Origin: Haloarculaceae archaeon
GTDB taxonomy: Archaea > Halobacteriota > Halobacteria > Halobacteriales > Haloarculaceae
DNA length: 9,342 nt
Direction: 5' to 3'
Assembly: GCA_018609665.1 (NCBI GenBank)
Contig: JAHENN010000156.1
Location: 1 to 9,342, forward strand
A program made the translations under genes and the position numbers. Numbering within the stretch: the first letter of the stretch is position 1; the number at the start of each line of letters is the position of its first letter. Shown piece after piece: positions 5,446 through 9,342 of the stretch. The notes under the pieces were generated by a model that saw only the letters and a list, made by a program, of their open reading frames with translations, was not told the DNA's origin and searched no databases.

Positions 5446-7128
5446 TCACTCTCGGTCGCGCTCGCGGAGGTCGACCCGCCGGATCTTCCCGGTCGAGGTC
5501 TTCGGCAGCTCCTCGAGGAACTCGATCTCCCGGGGGTACTCGTAGGCCGCGAGGCGGTCTCGCGTGCGTTCGCGCAGCTCTGCCCGAAGCCCGTCGTCGG
5601 CCTCGGCGGCATCCGCGGGCTCGACGAAGGCCTTGATCACCTCCCCGCGGGTCTCGTCGGGCACGCCGACGACGCCGGCCTGTTCGACGGCCGGATGGCC
5701 GAGGAGGGTCTCCTCGACCTCCCGGGGGCCCACGCGGTAGCCCGCGGTGATGATGACGTCGTCCTTCCGGGACTCGAACCACAGATATCCATCGTCGTCC
5801 CGCCGGGCGAGGTCGCCGGTGAGGTACCACTCCCCGCGGGTCTTCGCTTCCGTCGCCTCGGGGCGGTTCCAGAACTCCGTGAAGAAGACGCGGTCGTCGC
5901 CCGGCCTGACGGCGATCTCGCCGACCTCCCCGGCCGGCAGCGGGGCCGGGTCGGTGGCGGACTCCGACAGCTCCGGGTCGACGATCCGGACGTCGTACCC
6001 CGGGAGGGGTTTGCCCATGCTGCCAGGCCGCGTCTCGAACCATCGGGTGGCGTTGGCGACCACCAGGTTGAGTTCGGTCTGACCGTAGTACTCGTTGACC
6101 GAGACGCCGTCGAGCGTCTCGTCGGCCCACGCGAGAATCTCCGGGGTGACCGGCTCGCCCGCCGAGGCGATGCTCCGTAGCGCGAGGTGGTCGGGGGCGT
6201 CAGCGGCCATCATCATCCGCAGCGCCGTCGGGGGAGCGAGCGCCTCCGTGACGTCGTACTCCTCGAGGACGGCGAATGCGGCCTCGGCGTCGAAGCCGCC
6301 CATCGGCGCGGCGACGACGGTGCCGCCGTGGTGCCACGTCCCCATCAGCAGCCCGCCGAGTGCCGACCCCCAGGCCCAGTCCGCGGGGGTCCAGGCGACG
6401 GTGTCCGCATCCAGGGCGCCCTCGAAGAAATTGAACGCGGCGGCCGCCCGCCCGATCCAGAGGCCGTGGCCGTGGCGGACGCCCTTCGGCGGACCCGTCG
6501 AGCCGGAGGTGTACATGATCGCCGAGTCCGTTTCCGGCGTCGCGTCGTGGACGTCGACGTCGGGCGAGCGGCCGTCGACGAAGCCATCGTAGCCGACGAC
6601 CTCACAGTCGATCCCGCCGGCTCCGTCGTCGGCCGTGTCGGGCCGACCGTGGTAGTACGGCCGGTCGTCGAGCGCGATCGCGAGTTCCAGGTCCGGACAC
6701 TCCGCACTCGCGGCCGCGAGGGCCGCACGAACCGCGGGAGCGAACACGACCGCCGGCACGCCGGCATCGTCGAGCCGGTAGGCGAGTGCGTCCCGGCCGA
6801 ACAGCGTCGTCAGCGGGACGGTAACCGCGCCGAGCTTCCAGCAGGCCAGATGCGAAACGGGCGTCTCCGGGCGTTGCGGTGCGACGACACCCACCCGGTC
6901 GCCGACGCCGATGCCCTGCGCGGCCAGGGCGTTCGCCAGCCGGCCCGACGCCGCGTCGACGTCGCGGTAGCTGTACCGCTCGTCGGTGCCGGCGTCGAGA
7001 AGCGCGGTCCGGTCGGTCGGAGCCGAGTTCTGCCGACTTCGCAGGCAGTACCGCGCCGGATTGTACCGGTCGGGAAGGTCCCAGCTGAACTCCTGTCGGG
7101 CCCGCTCGTAGCGGTCGTAGTTCGGCAT
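5446..7128 (-). CDS. AMP-forming acyl-CoA synthetase (ANL superfamily, medium-chain type)
   Basis: A 560-residue cytoplasmic enzyme that activates a carboxylic acid with ATP to an acyl-adenylate and transfers it to CoA. Motifs in order: P-loop YTSGSTGPPKG at 206-216; YYGQTE at 347-352 (adenine pocket and metal-binding E352); TGD at 437-439 (D439 binds the ribose); the hinge region SRKDDVI at 453-459 followed by GYR; and PKTSTGKIRR at 542-551 with the adenylation lysine K548. The WAWGS...GGTVV region (251-271) resembles medium-chain acyl-CoA synthetases rather than acetyl-CoA synthetase, but the acid is uncertain. I start at the ATG at 7126-7128: MPNYDRYERARQEFSWDLP matches the family's N-terminus. 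An ATG at 7141-7143 would add five residues; the frame stays open to 7311, but that extension is Ser/Pro/Arg-rich and unlike coding sequence. It converges on the uncharacterised gene and is divergent from the membrane-protein/protease pair. Confidence 0.93.
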   Translation of the reverse strand: MPNYDRYERARQEFSWDLPDRYNPARYCLRSRQNSAPTDRTALLDAGTDERYSYRDVDAASGRLANALAAQGIGVGDRVGVVAPQRPETPVSHLACWKLGAVTVPLTTLFGRDALAYRLDDAGVPAVVFAPAVRAALAAASAECPDLELAIALDDRPYYHGRPDTADDGAGGIDCEVVGYDGFVDGRSPDVDVHDATPETDSAIMYTSGSTGPPKGVRHGHGLWIGRAAAAFNFFEGALDADTVAWTPADWAWGSALGGLLMGTWHHGGTVVAAPMGGFDAEAAFAVLEEYDVTEALAPPTALRMMMAADAPDHLALRSIASAGEPVTPEILAWADETLDGVSVNEYYGQTELNLVVANATRWFETRPGSMGKPLPGYDVRIVDPELSESATDPAPLPAGEVGEIAVRPGDDRVFFTEFWNRPEATEAKTRGEWYLTGDLARRDDDGYLWFESRKDDVIITAGYRVGPREVEETLLGHPAVEQAGVVGVPDETRGEVIKAFVEPADAAEADDGLRAELRERTRDRLAAYEYPREIEFLEELPKTSTGKIRRVDLRERDRE

Positions 7129-7500
7129 CACCGGCCGGTCCATGCCGATGCGTTCGACCGACCCCGACTTCAGCGTTCGGTCGCACACGCTCGCTGGCCT
7201 CGAATCGGGCTCGCTCGGGGTCGACGGGGGCTGAAGCCAACTCGTAGTTCGCTTGACCGGACGACCGGGTGGCTCACGGGAGACGGTCGGCAGGCTCTTG
7301 CGACACCGCACTCACTCCCGGCCTCCGGCAGGCTGTTTCCAACGTGGAGTGCGCTCCGCATTCTGCCGCTGCGCTACCGTTCCACAGCGCGGGTGTCCCG
7401 GTTATCGGAAACCCGTGGCCGTCTCGCCCCGCATCGGCCCGTCGTCGGTGTCGAGGCCGGCGACACAACATACAATACCGCTCTCGTGCTACACGATATC
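7129..7500. other. Divergent intergenic region, no convincing gene
   Basis: This 372-base stretch separates the acyl-CoA synthetase and the membrane-protein gene. Frames here are Arg/Ser/Pro-rich with no haloarchaeal coding signature. It carries a direct repeat CGGCAGGCT at 7288-7296 and 7326-7334, a near-tandem GACCGG/GACCGGG at about 7256-7268, and a small inverted repeat CGGGT...ACCCG at 7390-7415. I see no clear TATA for the leftward gene. Confidence 0.5.
7469..7477 (+). promoter_or_regulatory. Probable TATA-like element for the membrane protein/protease unit
   Basis: CATACAATA sits in the AT-rich run ACATACAATACC and is centred about 27 bases before the ATG at 7501. This suits a leaderless transcript starting at or next to the ATG, common in haloarchaea. 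No Shine-Dalgarno is visible before 7501, which agrees with leaderless translation. Confidence 0.4.
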
Positions 7501-8019
7501 ATGTATGTACCCACCGCGACGCGGGGTCCAGCCGCGACGTTCCTCCTCGGGGTACTCGTCGTCGGCGGTGGCACAGCGGTCGGGCTGGCCGCCGTGCCGC
7601 GCGTCGGGACCGTGCTCGGAATGCTCGTCGGCGGGGTGCTGCTGGGACTTCTCGCGAAGCGGCGACCGCTCCTCGAGGGTGCCGCCGCCGCCGTCGTGGC
7701 GCAACTGGCGGTTCTGGCCGCTGCGGGCGTTCCGGGCGGCGGGCTGACGGGAGCACTGACGACCCTCGGGTCGGTCACCACGACGACGCTGGCTCCGTCG
7801 CTCGCGGGTAGTGCCGCTGCCGGTGGGTTCGGGGCGCACCTCGGTGACGACCTCCGGGACGGACTCACCGCACCCATCGACCGAACGGACGGACGCGACC
7901 ACGCGGTCGAGGCCCCGGTCGGCGACGCTACCGGCGAACGCTCGCCCGCGGTGGCGTCCGACCTGCCGTCGGAATCGGACCCCGACCGAGAGACGATTCG
8001 ACAGCCAGCAGACGAGTGA
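7501..8019 (+). CDS. Small multi-pass membrane protein of unknown function
   Basis: A 172-residue protein. Hydrophobic Gly/Ala/Val-rich segments at about 11-31, 36-52, 58-76 and possibly 85-110 suggest three or four transmembrane helices, with a positive loop AKRRP at 52-56 between the second and third. The C-terminal 55 residues are hydrophilic and acidic, with no further helix. Glycine-rich helices of this kind (GVLVVGGGTAVGLA; GTVLGMLVGGVLLGLL) recall small haloarchaeal membrane proteins of DUF5518 type, but I cannot assign it. The frame is open far upstream, but that part is antisense to the synthetase; the ATG at 7501, placed 27 bases after a TATA-like element, is the likely start. Only four bases separate its stop from the protease start, so the two are almost certainly one operon. 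Confidence 0.75.
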   Translation: MYVPTATRGPAATFLLGVLVVGGGTAVGLAAVPRVGTVLGMLVGGVLLGLLAKRRPLLEGAAAAVVAQLAVLAAAGVPGGGLTGALTTLGSVTTTTLAPSLAGSAAAGGFGAHLGDDLRDGLTAPIDRTDGRDHAVEAPVGDATGERSPAVASDLPSESDPDRETIRQPADE

Positions 8020-8023
8020 ACAC

Positions 8024-9250
8024 ATGACGCCAGACCCGGAGTGGTCGAGACGAGAGTTGCTGAAGAGCGTCGGTACCGGTGCCGTCGCGCTGGCGGCCGG
8101 CGCCGCGATCTCCGAGCGGATCTCCGCCTACATCGTCGGGGCCGGCTCCGACGCCGGCGCGGTCGCCGCCTCGTCGGTGTCGGACACCGACTCTCGGTCG
8201 ATCGACCTCACCGACCACACGCCGTGGCGGCTCGTCCGCGGGACCTTCTCCGACGCACGCGCCGAGTCGCTCCAGGCTCGCGACGACGTCGGGTTCGTCC
8301 AGCCGGACCGGTGGCTGGAGACGTCCACCGGCTCGTCACGGCGCGCGCAGACGGTTCCGTGGGGGGTCGCCAGAATCGGCTCGACGGTCGTGCACGACGC
8401 CGGCCGGACGGCCGCCGGAGTCGACATCGGCGTGATAGATACGGGCATCGACCCGACACAGCCGGCGATCGAAGCCAACGTCGCACCGCCCGCCGACAGC
8501 GACGCCCACAAGGCGTGGGTCGACTGCCAGGGAAGTGGATGCGACTACGCGTGGTCCGACGACGGCGGCCACGGCACGCACGTCGCGGGCACGGCCGCCG
8601 CCACCGCCGACGCCACGGGGACGACCGGCGTCGCGCCGGCGGCGACGCTTCACGCGCTGAAAGTGTGTGGCGCCGCCGGCCGCTGTCGTACGTCGGCCGT
8701 CGCGAAGGCGGTTCGATACGCCGCCGACCGAGGCTGGGACGTGGTGAACCTGAGTCTCGGGTCGCCGCAGCCGTCGCCGGCACTTCGGGCCGCCGGCGAG
8801 TACGCCCTCGAGTCGGGGGTCGTCCCCGTCGCCGCCGCCGGCAACCAGGGGCGACCGGAGTCGGTGAACTACCCGGCCGCATACGAGGCGTTCGTCGGCG
8901 TCGCCGCGACGACGATCGACGACGAGATCGGCCGGTTCTCGAGCCGTGGCCCGGCGGTCGACATCGCGGCACCGGGGACGGACGTCTGTGCCCCGACGCC
9001 GGAGGGGTACGCGACGCGAAGCGGGACCTCGATGGCCGCACCGCACGTCAGCGGCGCCGCCGCCCACGTGATCGCCGACGGCGCGTCGCCGACGGACGCC
9101 CGCCGACGACTCCTCGAGACGGCCGAGGACCTCGGCCGGCCGGCGACCGAACAGGGCGCCGGGCTGGTCGACGTGGCCGCCGCGCTGGGATACGACCACG
9201 ACGGCGACACCGGCGACGGCGTGAGCTGTCCCACCGCCGTCTCGCGGTGA
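8024..9250 (+). CDS. Tat-exported subtilisin-like serine protease (S8 family)
   Basis: A 408-residue secreted or membrane-tethered serine protease. The N-terminus has a twin-arginine signal: SRRELLK at 8-14 followed by the hydrophobic stretch VGTGAVALAAGAA (16-28). The S8 catalytic set is complete: D139 in VIDTGID, H183 in HGTHVAG, oxyanion N274 in AAGNQG, and nucleophile S336 in GTSMAAPH. The region between signal and catalytic domain (about 45-115) is short, with a GFVQPDRW stretch like the end of an I9 inhibitor propeptide, so the pro-region appears reduced. Six cysteines (168, 173, 215, 221, 322, 402) are notable; C168/C173 and C215/C221 are close pairs that could form disulfides outside the cell. 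There is no C-terminal extension as found in halolysins. Start: the ATG at 8024 gives an intact Tat signal; GAGTGA just upstream, overlapping the previous stop, is a weak ribosome-binding site and suggests coupled translation. Confidence 0.93.
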   Translation: MTPDPEWSRRELLKSVGTGAVALAAGAAISERISAYIVGAGSDAGAVAASSVSDTDSRSIDLTDHTPWRLVRGTFSDARAESLQARDDVGFVQPDRWLETSTGSSRRAQTVPWGVARIGSTVVHDAGRTAAGVDIGVIDTGIDPTQPAIEANVAPPADSDAHKAWVDCQGSGCDYAWSDDGGHGTHVAGTAAATADATGTTGVAPAATLHALKVCGAAGRCRTSAVAKAVRYAADRGWDVVNLSLGSPQPSPALRAAGEYALESGVVPVAAAGNQGRPESVNYPAAYEAFVGVAATTIDDEIGRFSSRGPAVDIAAPGTDVCAPTPEGYATRSGTSMAAPHVSGAAAHVIADGASPTDARRRLLETAEDLGRPATEQGAGLVDVAAALGYDHDGDTGDGVSCPTAVSR

Positions 9251-9277
9251 CACACCGGCGCCACCCGACGAAGGACC

Positions 9278-9313
9278 GCTACCGTCCGCGCCCGCGTCCG
9301 CCGTCACGGTAGC
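9278..9313 (+). terminator. Hairpin downstream of the protease gene
   Basis: GCTACCGT (9278-9285) and ACGGTAGC (9306-9313) are perfect 8-base inverted repeats around a 20-base GC-rich loop, starting 27 bases after the protease stop. The position suits a transcription end or mRNA-stabilising stem for the two-gene operon. No T-run follows, so the function is inferred. Confidence 0.4.
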
Positions 9314-9342
9314 CGTCGTAGGCCCTCGCGTGTCGGGCGGGC

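Noticed and set aside
5376..5636. Plus-strand small frame downstream of the TATA box at 5228
   Set aside because: Only its first few residues are acidic; the rest is Arg/Ser/Gly-rich antisense of the acyl-CoA synthetase C-terminus.
7129..7311. N-terminal extension of the acyl-CoA synthetase to 7311
   Set aside because: The added 61 residues are Ser/Pro/Arg-rich and unlike the family; the recognisable N-terminus begins at the ATG at 7126-7128.
7288..7334. Direct repeat CGGCAGGCT twice, 38 bases apart
   Set aside because: Only nine bases, two copies, no flanking similarity and no CRISPR-like spacing; not enough to call a repeat element.
6187..7500. Long upstream extension of the membrane-protein frame, antisense to the acyl-CoA synthetase
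   Set aside because: Translation before 7501 is Arg/Gly/Val-rich shadow sequence, whereas the hydrophobic protein begins exactly at the ATG at 7501, preceded by a TATA-like element.

Overview
The window looks like chromosomal or large-replicon DNA of a halophilic archaeon (class Halobacteria). It is rich in G and C, codons end mostly in G or C, and the encoded proteins are rich in Asp, Glu, Ala, Val and Gly. Start regions lack strong Shine-Dalgarno sites, as expected where many transcripts are leaderless. The genus cannot be told from the sequence alone.

Layout from left to right. (1) Positions 1-478 are mostly non-coding. A possible regulator fragment with a helix-turn-helix-like piece runs off the left edge on the minus strand, and two short palindromes lie just upstream of the first gene. 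(2) Positions 479-1942 (+) encode an NAD(P)-dependent aldehyde dehydrogenase. (3) About 1960-2595 (-) is a degraded gene: stretches with clear haloarchaeal coding character lie in alternating frames, with an in-frame stop. (4) Positions 2602-3834 (-) encode a 12-helix MFS transporter. (5) Positions 4146-5225 (+) encode an uncharacterised protein with an OB-fold-like N-terminus and, tentatively, a degenerate RNase H-fold (PolB exonuclease-like) C-terminus. (6) A convergent intergenic stretch carries a canonical TATA box and a good hairpin. (7) Positions 5446-7128 (-) encode an AMP-forming acyl-CoA synthetase. (8) Positions 7501-8019 and 8024-9250 (+) form a tight two-gene unit: a small membrane protein and a Tat-exported subtilisin-like protease, followed by a hairpin.

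The aldehyde dehydrogenase (aldehyde to acid), the acyl-CoA synthetase (acid to acyl-CoA) and the transporter could serve catabolism of an aldehyde or organic acid. They are separately transcribed and not adjacent, so this is only a suggestion. The membrane protein and protease are very likely co-transcribed and act at or outside the membrane. I see no CRISPR array, insertion sequence, tRNA, rRNA or obvious phage or defence locus. The most interesting items are the uncharacterised 359-residue protein, the decayed gene and the TATA-plus-hairpin element at 5228-5291.
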